Shown one piece after another: positions 48,701-60,314 of a stretch of DNA of 64,000 bases; position 1 is the first letter of the stretch; every line of letters begins with the position of its first letter. Both the position numbers and the translations under genes were made by a program. The stretch is from assembly GCA_026419785.1 (NCBI GenBank), contig JAODTK010005574.1:97251-161250 (forward strand), in the 5' to 3' direction. The notes beneath the pieces were generated by a model, which was not told the DNA's origin, did not search any database, and saw nothing but the letters and a program-made list of their open reading frames with translations. Source of the DNA: Sclerodactyla briareus. Lineage: Eukaryota > Echinodermata > Holothuroidea > Dendrochirotida > Sclerodactylidae.

Positions 48701-49739
48701 GGTCTGATTTGAACTCAATGGATCTTGCATTCCTCTTTCCAGATGTCGTTCTCACAAGAATAAGAATTGTCACAATGAAACACACACACACGATGAATGA
48801 GGCATGAATCATTCTGCCTCAAACAAGGAATAATATAGCATAGTTGGTCAATTTCTCCTTAGTAAACATGACAAGTCCTCTGGTCAAGCTGAACTTGAAC
48901 CATCAAATGGTCATGAAATGGATTTTTTTAGAATTCACAGATGTTCTATATGACCCAATATCCCTCCACCAAAAAATTAGTTTGATTTTGTTTGTACTGC
49001 ATGTTATGTCCAAAGTAGTTTACAAGTAATACACTGCCCAGGATACCACCACTGTTGATATCCTAGTAAAGCATCGAAGGGCAGCTAGCGACGTTTCCTA
49101 CATTCCACGCACGAACAAAAACGAGTGCCAAAATCTGACTTAGGAGACACAGATGCGCAAGTGTGCCTAATTTTTGTATGGATTCTCTGCAGTCACGTTA
49201 ACGCGCTTGTGAAAATTGAAACATTTGCACTTTTCCCGTCAGTGCATGTTTCGGGCATGCCCTGTTTTGTAATCTTCTGAATGCACTCGTTGTTTGAGGT
49301 TCATAGCACAATCTAGCAGAACAATCCCTGGATGTCATGAGAGTCCCTCTGTGCAGGTACAAAATCTAATTTCCACTGTCATTGAAGTCAGCTCCTGGCA
49401 ATTTCAAGGACCATTTGCATCTTTGGATAACATTCTCGAGTGAACTATGAAAAGTTGTTTTTTCAAGACCATTGTACTTCACATGTGTAACCTCGTTGGG
49501 AGTAACCTTAAATTTGTACTCTTGGTTTGGTTGTACAGGATTGCATTGTTTTGGAAAGAGGTCAGAGGGTCATTTGTTGTCAACAGCGGTCAGAGTCTGA
49601 AAATCCTTGTTACAAAATAACTAGTCTGGCATCAGTTGAAATCCCATGTAACTTTCATCAAGAGAAAAGATCCAGAATCCATTTTGGTGAGAGGTGTGAT
49701 TTTCTGTTGAAAATTGGGAAATCGAGAGTCTCCCGACCA

Positions 49740-49890
49740 CGGAAACCAGCGATCTCTGAATATTGCACTTTCTAACCCAGTTATCCTCCTTCATTCTCTC
49801 TATGTGACCAAACCATCTCAATCTTCCCCTCTGCACACAATCACCAACCCACCGAGCCAACCCTTTCCGCAAGCCTTCTGAACTATGACC
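49740..49890 (-). pseudogene. LINE reverse-transcriptase C-terminal fragment
   Basis: The - strand reads RKGLARWVGDCVQRGRLRWF then GHIERMKEDNWVRKC. The GRLRWFGHxERM.xDxWVxKC string is a hallmark near the C-terminus of many invertebrate non-LTR retrotransposon polyproteins. After about 49740 the frame remains open but no longer resembles the expected continuation, so the fragment is only ~40 codons of recognisable sequence. It lies antisense in the 10-kb intron. Confidence 0.7.
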
Positions 49891-49894
49891 ATCT

Positions 49895-52225
49895 GCTAGA
49901 ATTCACACCGCAGATCCACAACGGCTTATATCCTTCATTCCTCCTCCAGTTTTCCCCGGGGTTCATCAACCCCTGACTGCCCAGGGTTCACTACTGCTGG
50001 AGCACAGTCTAACACAGGCCTCTAACAACCTCTCTAGTGTCAAAGGGAGGAGTCTACTTGATACTAGTAAGGCCAAAGCCCTCCAAATTTCTCCCAAGCA
50101 TTCCTAACTCTGGCTAAACACTAGTACTATCGCCCCAGCCACTACCTTACTAATGTAATAAGGTTTTCTCCCAATGTTCGCCAAAATTAGGCAAAATGTC
50201 TAAAAAAAAACTACATGAATTTTCATTCTTCCTACTGAAAGGTCCCCCTCTGTGCTGGCTGGTCCCCTGTCGGTCTACAAGGCACCCCCTCCTCACCCCT
50301 CCTGCCTGGATGTGTTAAGCGACTACAGCAATCACCATGACCCAGACCGGGTCTCTTTGCAGTCTTGAGTATGGATGGAAGGCCCAGCACAAAATGGATG
50401 TGATTCACCATAACGGATCATGGTAATGAGGAATGGTGCCAGGGTAACACATTCTTGACCCTGATAAGGGTCAAGGGTATGGGACACTGTGACTGGGAGA
50501 AACCCCACACGCCATTGGAGAAACCCCACAACACCAATGGGGGACCTGTGAGAAACTTGGCATTGGTTAATGCTATCTGCTGCCACATACTAGTTTCTAT
50601 GACCATGGTCACAAGCTGGGCCAAACTTGGCGATCTGCCTTCTCTTGTGTCTACATAAATGGATTGCATTGGAAGCCTAGGTCATTATATGATATTATTA
50701 ATATATATATAACAGGTTCAAGGAGTTCAGGGCTGCAAAAGCCTCTTCTCCTACTTTATTGAGTTGCTTTTGAATATGTAGAATAGTTTATAACTAGTTC
50801 AAATCAAGATCTAACAAAGAGGGAAGAGTATTCTGATTGACTGAATCGGGGAATAAAATCAGGCAACTGTCTTAAAAATTAAAATTACATGTAGTGTGGA
50901 TTTTGAATGTCGATAGAGATTGGAACCCAAGAAACAAGTTGTACGTACATCATAAGAAACGTAATTGTCACAGTGCAGGGTTTAAGGGTGGTAGGAGTTA
51001 AGTTCGACAGAGTACACGCAGCCGGCACTAGGTTACACAATGCAAAGCTAGGAATTGTTTCTGTGACAGTCCCGCTTGTCAGATGGTAGCCTTCATGAAC
51101 CTTTATCCATAGGCAAAAGTGTTCTTCCTTGTATGCCTCTGTTTTTGTACTTCCATTTTTCGTTGGCAGTTTTTTTCTCTTCGTTGTGTTGGCTCCTACA
51201 GCTTGGAAATGCTTCTCCTTCCAGTGCATTCCATGTTCAGTGTCTTACTTGCTGTTAGAACTTGAGTTACACAACGGAGAATCCCGTCAAACTTTGCCGG
51301 CTTGTCAAAAACTGAAGTCGGTGTTTAGGTTATGGGAATAAGGCCCCTGACAGTTAGGACGAGTATATACAGTGATTTGAGGCACAGTAGCATCGGTCCC
51401 TACGCTCCCCAGCTGGGATATAATAAAAGTATTGATATCTCTTTTTCCAAAGTACATTTCAAGCAGCAAACAGACGTACGGTAGCCGTTCAGAACTGTGA
51501 TACTTATATAACCGATAATCGAACGTTGTGAATGTGAAAACAAATACTGTAGCTTTCGAACCAGCCTTGAATATGCTGATTTTAGTGTCATTCGTATGGG
51601 GGGCTATTCCAGAGTGCAGCAGATGACGTAGCGAAATTAATGTTACCGTAATACGTGGTCCCTCCCCCACCCCCCCCATCTTGCCGGCAGTTCGGTAGAA
51701 ATGATTCTCAACTGATCACTTCCGTGAAAGGATCTGATGGGCGTGTACAAAGGTATCAGGTCTGATGTGTGCCAGTACATTGAATTCAGTTCTGTTCTCG
51801 ATAGGAAGCCATTAGACACGGCCAGACTGGCGTCTAATAATAGCATAACGACTGCCACTCCTAGTGACCATTCCTGCTGCAATGTTTCCAAGTCATTTGA
51901 GCTTACAATAGGCTGATCGGGAATACATGGTAAGAAATACTATTATCAGTAGATGAGAGGACGATAAAATCTGTGGACCAACCTCTGGATGGCCCTAGGT
52001 ACGAAGGGGTGGGCAATTGGCAATATGTCTGCCAATGAACACACAGAAATTGCTGTTTGAGTTTAAGCTGGGAATTTAATCTAGATCATTTGTAGGGCCC
52101 AGAATGGTAGTTGTGTTATTTTTCCACAGAGAGCACCACACACAACTAAAGTCTGACAAGTATAATTTATGATACATTTCTTTCCCTTATGAGAAAAATA
52201 TTTGCATACAATTTCTTCATTCTTC
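49895..52225. other. intronic stretch, nothing identified
   Basis: No exon or repeat family was recognised. Frames of 110-125 residues on the - strand (50885-51229 and 51305-51679) lack motifs and splice context. Confidence 0.5.
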
Positions 52226-52233
52226 TCTTTCAG

Positions 52234-52316
52234 AAAAAGACCTTGCAATTTATGACCAGCGCTTCTGCTTATTTATAATAGCTCATGTGGTAGACCTCAT
52301 GAAACACTTTGACAAG
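52234..52316 (+). CDS. coding exon, third hydrophobic segment
   Basis: An excellent acceptor (TTCATTCTTCTCTTTCAG) opens 83 nt. With the G carried from 42205 it reads EKDLAIYDQRFCLFIIAHVV followed by DLMKHFDK, ending in phase 0 before GTCAGA. FCLFIIAHVVDLM is a probable third membrane or re-entrant segment. Phase agreement across four exons and 17 kb is strong evidence of a real gene. The donor is weaker than the others, and the flanking sequence TTTGACAAGGTCAGAGGAAT resembles the start of a dispersed repeat seen at 44068, so the 3' edge is less certain. No later exon was found within the window. Confidence 0.65.
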
Positions 52317-52660
52317 GTCAGAGGAATCTTGCAGTCGTGACGGTGTGTGTGTGTGATGCTTGTCTTGTGTGGAACAGTTGGTGAATAGGACCCCACCCCA
52401 CTCCACTCCTCGTAAATGGATGAAGCTTTTATTTCCTTAATAATGACTATGCCTCATTTTTGTGAAAATGGTGGAAAAATTCGGCTGATTTTGGCTTGTG
52501 AACATGAACTCGATCCCCACCATGTATGGACAAAGCTCAACTATGTATATATGTTTCTCTAAAAAGAAATTGGTCAAAGTTCCCTGAAGTCAGGAGAGGT
52601 CCAATCAGGGAACCTTGTGAACATGAGTCCAGATTCTAGTTCTATCAATCTGAATGGGGT
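52317..52660 (+). repeat. TTGACCCCAC dispersed repeat, degraded copy 3
   Basis: GGAATCTTGCAGTCGTGACGG, a GTGTGTGTG run, GACCCCACCCC, and GGTCAAAGTTCCCTGAAGTC with AACATGAGTCCAGAT follow the order of copies 1 and 2 with large divergence. Confidence 0.45.
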
Positions 52661-52664
52661 TTCT

Positions 52665-54295
52665 GCTATCGGGGGGGCGGGGGGAGGGCTGGTCGGGAAC
52701 CCATTATTTTCTGTTTAGACTGGGGGCAGGGTTCGATTTAACCTTGTAGCGCCTTGCAGTTTGCTTCCAAATTGGCATGATTGCTAATCATATCCACAAT
52801 TAATTAGCATTTCTGTGAATGGGCAACACCCACAAGGCTTGGGAAGTCTGCCATTTCCATTGAAGAGTGCTAATCAGAACGAATCACTAAATTGAACCCT
52901 GACTGTGGACATTCTCAGAAAGTGGAAAATTTTGTTTATGAACACGATAACTCAGCTCAAGTTAAAAAAGCAGTGAATAGCTTTCTGGGGGGAGAATCTA
53001 TCATTTTTGGTGGAGACAACAAATGTGAAAGACAGTTTGCCTAACAATAAAATTCATCTGATAAGGCTTTAACTCTCGGTTCATTTTCTCGGCTTCCAGA
53101 TAACCTCTGTGGAACTTCTTTGGGTATAGTGAAGGGGTCAACAGTATTGATTGTTTAGGTTGGGTAATCACACTATGTCCCTAATTGATTTTCCCAAATC
53201 ATTTTCCGGTTGAGGAGAGGGGGGTGGTGGTGGCAGAGTCACTTTACCAAAAATGTAAGAAAACTAGAGTCTGAATTTTTTTTTCCCCAGTATTGAAAGT
53301 AGGTTGTGGGCTTCTATTTCATAATTGGTACCAATGTGATCTTTTGCATCTCTGGAACAAATATTTCATTTTCAGCAGGTGAGAAAATGAATGGCAGCAG
53401 GGTTGGATTTTTTTTATACTTTTCATTTATACCATAATCTGTGTAGATAAAAAATTCACGAGTTCAACTCTATTGTTACTCTGTTCTAATAACGTATATA
53501 GGGCCGCCATTTTCTGCTCCAAAGAAAAAAGGCAAATTCGGCTTCCAACTTTGGCATATTTCTCAATTTTCATTTTCAAGTTTAGCTTTCTTTTCTGTGG
53601 ATTTTTGTTTTTGGTTAAACAAACCCTAGTTTGTAATAATCAATAACAGCCGAGTTGATACATGTATTGCTACTATCGCACATGACTCCTCCCCTCAAAC
53701 CTTCCACAACACTCACAATACACCATTCATTCAGCCAGAAGTCGCTATTGCAATGCATTTACTTGGCTTTTGGCTTTAAACGGTACCTGTGGCCAACAGT
53801 CATCCCCAACATGACTACCAGTAGTTCTAGACTCATTGCTGTGCCGCCCAAATGAAATTCCTCAAATTTGCCAAAGCTTTTCGAAAAGAAAGGGACATAA
53901 GGCCTGAACTTGTTTGTATGTGAAGAATCATATTGACAATATGCTGTCAATTGGAATTGTCGTAGGACTGTCCAGGATCGAGTATGATCAAATTTAATCA
54001 TGGGAATATACGTAGGCCCATACGTGGGTCTACGTGATTCATAGCATCATTTATTGCTAATCTACTCTAGCTGGAACAATTCTGCGTTAATCATAGCGTC
54101 AGTGCAAAAACCCCATTGAGATTGTGTAGGAGATGATAGGTCGTCCCTAGCTGTTTGCAATGCGAGTGTACCAAATAAAGTGCACCCCGCTACGGTACCC
54201 TCATTGCAAACATCTGCTGTGCACATGTGTTAACATTGTAGCCAGTGATGGCATTCCTAGACTGTTGAGTCGTGTGAATGCTGTGAGCAAGCTTG
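52665..54295. other. non-coding stretch, nothing identified
   Basis: No exon with supported borders was recognised, although the gene is expected to continue. G-rich patches occur near 52670-52690 and 53215-53230. Confidence 0.45.
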
Positions 54296-54301
54296 CCGGA
54301 C

Positions 54302-54690
54302 TTAGGCTGGGATTCCATAACTGCGTATGCGTATCCGGGCTGGAAGTGAACATACATATTTATGAAACGAACGTTTGTTTCAGATAGAAAACACTATATC
54401 TATGTGAAAAGACCATAAAAAGGCAGCAGCCCATGCATATTGTCGTTGGTTGGCCTTTATTAGGGGAGATGTTCCATATATTCAGTTCGCGGTGATACGC
54501 ATCCGCGTTTGCATTGGTACATTTGCTTATTTTGCCATTCAGCCTTGGTTTGCCTTCATTTATGAACTTTGGCTTCTGTGGAACCAATATCTGTCTTTGC
54601 AAACCCAATAGAGCTATTCAAACACTATCCCCGCTCAGTTCACGTAAGTTGACGATTTTTCACATACGCATACGCATCTATTGAACCTGC
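54302..54690. mobile_element. ~390-bp MITE-like dispersed repeat, copy 2
   Basis: This copy is in the same orientation as 15849-16247. Shared words are AGGCTGGGATTCCATAA, CGAACGTTTGTTTCAGA, GAAAAGACCATAA, TCGCGGTGATACGCA, GCATTGGTACAT, CTGTGGAACCAATATC, and CCCCGCTCAGTTCACGTAA. It ends CATACGCATCTATTGAACC, inverted relative to its start. Confidence 0.7.
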
Positions 54691-54694
54691 CTCG

Positions 54695-55350
54695 TCTGTT
54701 TTATAACTGTTTTACACACTCTGTAGTTGTGGCGGTGGTAAGAAAAAAGCAATTTCCATAATTTAGTAGGAATTGGGAAAAATCGGGGTTTTCTGTTTTC
54801 GTAATCGCGGAAAATCGGTGGACTCTATTCCCATAATGATACTAGTAATGTTCAGATGTTTTCTCCATCTCAATACGCCCGTGCAATTTTTTATTTCGTC
54901 TAGTGTATATTAATATCATGACCCACGGTATGCAATAGTACTATAGAAGCCATTGTTATGATTGTTGCGAGTTTCGGGGAAGGCTTACCAGCCGAGGTGT
55001 ATGCAATTATGTATGTTACTGCATCTTGTATTTGAAGTATTAATATAATATACGATGATAACATATGCAATACTCTCTCATCTTGTCAAATCTAATTAAG
55101 ACAAGGGCGATAGCAAACGGTTTATGAAGTGAATATTTGTGTCATGTCTGTTAAACACCCAAAAGCAAATCCGACATGCTAACACGGTAGTGGTTGCTAT
55201 CTGAATTAAGCCATACAGTTTGAGTTGCCCCAGTGTTCAAGACACATGGTGTGAGTACCTCTCCCTCACACTAATGGAAGTGGAACAGGTAAGCTACAAG
55301 TGCTTTGGCCCTCCTTTTTCCAACCAAAAAATGGGTTTTACTTTACAATA
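54695..55350. other. non-coding stretch, nothing identified
   Basis: AT-rich DNA with no recognised structure. Confidence 0.5.
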
Positions 55351-55355
55351 AGACA

Positions 55356-55872
55356 GTGTTCCTGAAATAAATGTAAAGTAATGACGTATCAAACTATGCT
55401 GCAACTTTCGAAGAAGTTGGGATGCGCCATTTTTGCTTGATGTCCATAGTGAGGACATTGTGAAACTCTCATTTACTGGTCGCACTTTTATCCATTCCGT
55501 GATATATATAACTATGGCGGACAGCCGCGAAAGTTGTAGTAGCAAATATCACTCCCTGAAGAAGCCTTAATACGGCGAATTATTGGAATAAGGTACATTC
55601 TTTATGCTTGTGGAGTCTCTCATTTTCGCATTCATTTCATTATCCAAGCATGTCTTCGAACATTCCTTTCATGTTCTATATATATATTTATATATATATA
55701 TATATATATATTATCGGCGTTTTACTCACATTTTTTCTAGCCTCAAATCGCCAATCGCCATTAATTACGAGAGCCAGCCTCTTTTGCCTCTCGTCTCTCT
55801 CCCACCCCATCCACCCATCTATCTCTCTCTCTCTCTCACTATAAATATATTATATATATATATCTATAGATA

Positions 55873-55903
<31 letters not shown>

Positions 55904-57189
55904 TATTATATATTATATCTATATATATATTAATGTATTATATTCCCGCTTGGGCTACCCTTTTCACGTTTATTTCCGTTGGGCTGGCAAGTCCTTAATT
56001 GTGTTATCCAGTATTGCTCCCCTTTGTTCCCGTCGTGTGTTGTCACAGAGGCAGGCTTACGTAACCCAATAAGTTCAAATTAGTACAAGAGCCCCCAAAA
56101 TGCTTTGCCTAGTGTAGGTGTTTGCGTTTCTTGAATTCTTTGTCTATGTCCTCTGTGTCCTGTCTTAGTTCACCCCCAGTTTCACCTACATATGTTTTGA
56201 CAGTCCAGACAGTTATTAGATAGAGACGATTTTAGTGGTGCACGTGACTGAATCCCAAATCTGATACGTTTGCCAGAAGAGTTTACACTTGAAAGTGGTC
56301 GTTTCACTGAGAGCGCTACACGTAAACGCAGTTACGTTGGGGTACGGTCGCGCAACCCTCCTGGCATTAGGGAACACATTTGTGGAGATTTTTGCCCCTC
56401 ACGAGAAGCTTCCGCAGATTGGGGGGTTGGCGGAAAATTACTTTGGGAGGGGAAGGAAATCATGCTTTAATAGGATCCGACAGTTGCAACATGTTGAAAT
56501 GCATGTTAATAATTCATTGAGAGGCGGTGAGGCGGGATTTCTAGTTAGACTAGTGGCGCTTTCCCATGTGATTTATTATTGAACCTTTTGTTTGCGTTTT
56601 TCAAAAGGTCCTCCCTGGATTGACTTAATCAGCCTTCGTGATTTTGCATCTTACACGATCACGTGGGTTACCCCCTCTGGGGGTGAGATTTCCTTTCGAG
56701 GGTTTCAAAACTTTTGTCTTGTTCAGTAGCTTCACCCTAAACAAATACATTTGTACCGAAGAGCCTGACTGTTAGGCTACTATGTTATACTAATACTCTT
56801 TTTCATGGTTAAGAGGAGTATCGAATCATGGGGTCTGTTACACTGGGGTTTATTACAAAACTCGTCTTGATATACCCTCCTCCAGTGTAAGAGAACAGGT
56901 CTAGGGAAGGCCAAAAGGAGGATTCCCAAATTCTGATTGTGAATTATATTGCCCCGGACCGTATATCATTGATTGTGCATTAAATGACTTAAAATGTCAT
57001 TGCTTCCCTTCACAAACACCATATGTCACTCAATATAACGTGCCCATCTGACAGGTGTCACATTTATGGTTCTTTCCATTAATTCCTCAAAAACACCCAT
57101 TCCCAAGCGGAGACCAGGAGCCATTTTAGGACTATTGAAGTCCCATTTTCCTATGATATATATATATATATTTTTTTGGGTGTGTTTTC

Positions 57190-57221
<32 letters not shown>

Positions 57222-57300
57222 CTATATAGTACATGGGCGTCCAATCCATTTCGAAACGTGGGTGGGGGGGGGGACGAGGCGGACTTGCGATACACCCATC
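55356..57300 (-). pseudogene. Penelope-like retroelement, decayed copy A
   Basis: Penelope-like elements encode a reverse transcriptase followed by a GIY-YIG endonuclease. On the - strand, GMGVFEELMERTIN and then WARYIE with a stop (about 57100-57026) resemble the RT region before and at the catalytic YxDD box; the acidic pair is lost. Further along, NRPHDSILLLT-like sequence matches the region after the palm. Near 56420-56300 FSANPPICGSF and a PNVTAFTCSALSETTTF stretch match the linker. TCTTKIV...LDCQ and YVGETGGELRQ (about 56230-56150) are the GIY-YIG start, and GEQYWITQLRTCQPNG (56022-55970) its conserved end. Many frameshifts and TA-rich tracts (55676-55712, 55845-55930, 57155-57225) interrupt it. 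The N-terminal RT half is missing. Confidence 0.75.
57232..57300 (+). repeat. GGGCGTCCAATCCATTTCG block between PLE copies
   Basis: CATGGGCGTCCAATCCATTT followed by a G run and GGCGGACTTGCGATACACC occurs here and, diverged, at 59165-59228. In both places it follows a TA-rich tract at the 5' side of a PLE copy. Its first bases equal the GGGCGTC hAT-type end, but it moves with the PLE unit and shows no target duplication. Confidence 0.55.
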
Positions 57301-59230
57301 TGTTCTTGAAATCAATGTTTTTTACAGTAATGACGTATCAAATATGCGGCACTTCGAAGAAGTTGGATTGCGCATTTTTGCATTGATGCGCACACCACAC
57401 ATACGCGCGCAGCGAAGTTTTTGCAAAAACTCTACATTTACGGCGTCTTCCAATGTCCAGGATATATATAACTTAGCGGACAAGCCGCGAAAGTTTGGAG
57501 GTAGAAAGTATCACTCCCTGAAGAAGACTAATACGTGCGAATTATTGGAGAAGGTAAATTCTTTAGCTTGTTGGAGTCTATCCTTTTCGCATTCCTTAAA
57601 TCCAAGATGTCCTTGACACTTTCCCCCCCCCCTATATACCCATATATCATATATATTTTTTTTATTATTTTTCTAATAGATCGGATGGTTTACTCACATT
57701 TTTCAGCTCAATCGCCAATTCGCATCTCATTCGAGATACAGCCTCTTGTGCATCTTGTCTCGCTCCCCCCCCCCTATCTCTCTCTCTCTTTTCTAGAAAG
57801 ATATATATCTATATTATAATATATATATATATATAATAATATATAGATATTAATATAATAGATATAAGAGACGACTGTATGTGTATTCTAATGATTAATA
57901 GTTCCATGTGTGGCTGGTGTCACGATTCCGTGGGCAGCAAGTCCTTAGGGTTTATCCAGTATGCTCCCTTTTTTCCGTCGTGTTTGTCACAGTTAGGCAG
58001 GCTAGGTAACCAATAAGTTAAAATTTCCGCCAAAGAGCCCCAAAATGCTTGCCTAGGGAGTGTTGCGTTTCTGGAATCTTGTAGATGTCCTCTGTGGTCT
58101 TGTTTGTTCACCCCCTCTTTCAACCCTAACATATTGTTTTTGACAGTCCAGACAGTTTATTAGCATAGATGATGGTAAGGGTGCACGTGAACTGAATTCC
58201 CCAAAGCGATAAGTTGACCAGAAGAGTTACACTGAAAGTGGTCGTTTCACTGAGAGCGCTACACGTAACGCAGGTACGTTGGGGGTACGGTAGAAACCAC
58301 TATGGCATTAGGACAGGCAATTTGTGAGAATTTGTGCACTCACGACGGGAAGCTCCTGCAGATTGGGGGTTGGCGGAATATATACTGGGGAGGCCGAAGA
58401 AAATTCATTCTCATAATCAGACAGTGCAAAATGGTGAAATGCCGTGAATCATCTCCTTGAGAGGAGGGAGGCGCGGGATTCGAGTTAGGACTAGTGGCGC
58501 TTTCCCATGTGAGTATTATGGAACTTTGTTGCGTTTTCAAAAGGTCCTCCGGGCTGACGATCAGACTTCGGATTTGACTCTTACACGTCACGTGGGTACC
58601 ACACCTCTGAGGTGAGACTTCTTTCGGGGTTTCAAAAATGTGTCTTTGCAGGTAGCTTCAGAACAAATACATTGGTACCGAAGGCCTGATGAGGCTTTAT
58701 GTTATCTAATACTCTTTATCCTGGTAGAGGAGTATCGACATACAGGGGTCTGTACACTGGGGTTTAGTATCACACTCGTCTTGATTTATACCCTCTCCAG
58801 TGAAGAGAACAGGTTAGGAAGGAAATGCGTATTCCAAATTCATGTGAATTCTAATTGCCCGGACTAGCCCACCCTCCCCCCCCTTTGATTGCTAGCACTC
58901 CAAATCGACTTAAAACATGCATGCTTCCCTTCCACAAACCCATATGCGCACACAGCAATCACTAACTGCCCATCGACAAGGTGTCCACATTTATGGCTTC
59001 TTTCCATAATTTCCTCAAAAACACCATTCAACAGCACGCCCCGCGCAGCGCACACGGAGCCACTTTTAGGACCTATGACAGTCCCATTTTTCCTATAATA
59101 TATATATACACACAAAAAACTAAATAAATATTATTATATCTATATTATATATAATTATATTATACATGGGCGAATCCATTTCGAAAATCGTGGGGGGGCG
59201 GGGAAGAGGGCGGACTGCGATACACCAAAT
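57300..59230 (-). pseudogene. Penelope-like retroelement, decayed copy B (tandem)
   Basis: This is a second direct copy of the same ~1.95-kb unit, head-to-tail with copy A. Matching landmarks are TGACGTATCAAA (57332), CACTCCCTGAAGAAG (57510), GTTTCACTGAGAGCGCTACA (58243), CTAGTGGCGCTTTCCCATGT (58491) and CATGGGCG..AATCCATTTCG (59166). On the - strand GVFEEIMERSHK (RT), DCQ followed by ...GLKEGVNKQDH, and GAYWINPKDLLP (GIY-YIG end) align to copy A. The two copies differ by many one-base indels as well as substitutions. It too lacks the N-terminal RT half and an intact catalytic box. A tandem arrangement is common for Penelope insertions. Confidence 0.75.
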
Positions 59231-59234
59231 CCTA

Positions 59235-60025
59235 CTAAGCCGGAGCGCACCATGGTGGCGGCGTCTAGTAACCGAGGAAAAATTATATATCATATATAGA
59301 ATTTTTCGGGGTAAAATGGCAATTATGCTCCTCGGTCGACCGTAAGTTTAGGGCCAGGAAGGAAAAAAATCTTAGAGATAGAGAAGAATAAACCAGATGC
59401 CATTAAGAATGTGTCCAAATTCTCCAAACATAATCAAGACTGTTTGACGCATCACACTCTTAGACAGCACGAAATCCTTCCGGGAGGGTATTCATCGTTA
59501 ATAAAGACAGCTCCTCGCACAGACACCCCACGCACCCCCCTCCCCCCCACCCTCTCCCCCCCGCACACACTTCCAATGTCCGGGTTGCCACGAGCTTGGA
59601 TGGCAATGACCCCTATTGGTAGTAGAACTGGAAAACTCAAAGAAATCTGTAAAGGAAAGGCCCTCTAATCCATGAAACAATTAAAAAAAAAAAACCGGGA
59701 ACAAACACCTTGAATCCTCCTCAGCTCATCGAAGTTAGACCGAGACCCATTAATCTCTCCTCGTAAGGGAAATCTCTAAGACAGTGAATAATTGGTTAAT
59801 AGCTCCGCCGTGGAAATTTTCAAGACCCGCTATGTCCCGGAGAAGGAAGGATGCATACTTGGACAGACTTAATCCATTGAAGTCTCACAGTTGCTCAAAC
59901 AGCCCTGACAATATCTTTGAGAGGAAAACTGAAGTGACGGCTACTATCAAAGTCAAGAATCAATTACCTTCCTTCAGCACACCTTAGATGGTTCAAAGAA
60001 GAATAAAAATGGAATACGAGGTTTT
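59235..60025. other. non-coding stretch, nothing identified
   Basis: The stretch has C-rich patches at 59530-59560 and short A runs at 59682-59694. No exon or known element was recognised. Confidence 0.5.
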
Positions 60026-60029
60026 TTTT

Positions 60030-60310
60030 TATTTCTTGACGGAAAGGAATACTATGCAGTCATTGACAGTGCGTATGTTGTGTGTGTGGTTGTGTGTGGT
60101 CTGTATGTGACGCCCAGCTTGTAAGCACGATAACTCGAACCTATGGTTTTGGGTAGGTCAGAGGTCAACAGAGGTCGAAGTCGAAAACCTTGTAAAACGA
60201 TTAAGTCCAGAAATGGTTGGTCTGACGGGTTGAAATTTGGGGTGTAGCCCTTTCTTATGGGGAGTACAGGAAACCCTATAGTTTTTGGTTAGGTATTGGG
60301 TTAAAGTTGG
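60030..60310 (+). repeat. TTGACCCCAC dispersed repeat, copy 4
   Basis: TTTCTTGACGGAAAGGAATA, TATGCAGTCATTGACAGTG, a GTGTGTGGT run, GGTAGGTCAGAGGTCAACAG, CCTTGTAAAACGATTAAGTCC, GTTGAAATTTGGGGTGTAGC and TATGGGGAGTACAGGAAACCC occur in the family order. Confidence 0.65.
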
Positions 60311-60314
60311 CGCA

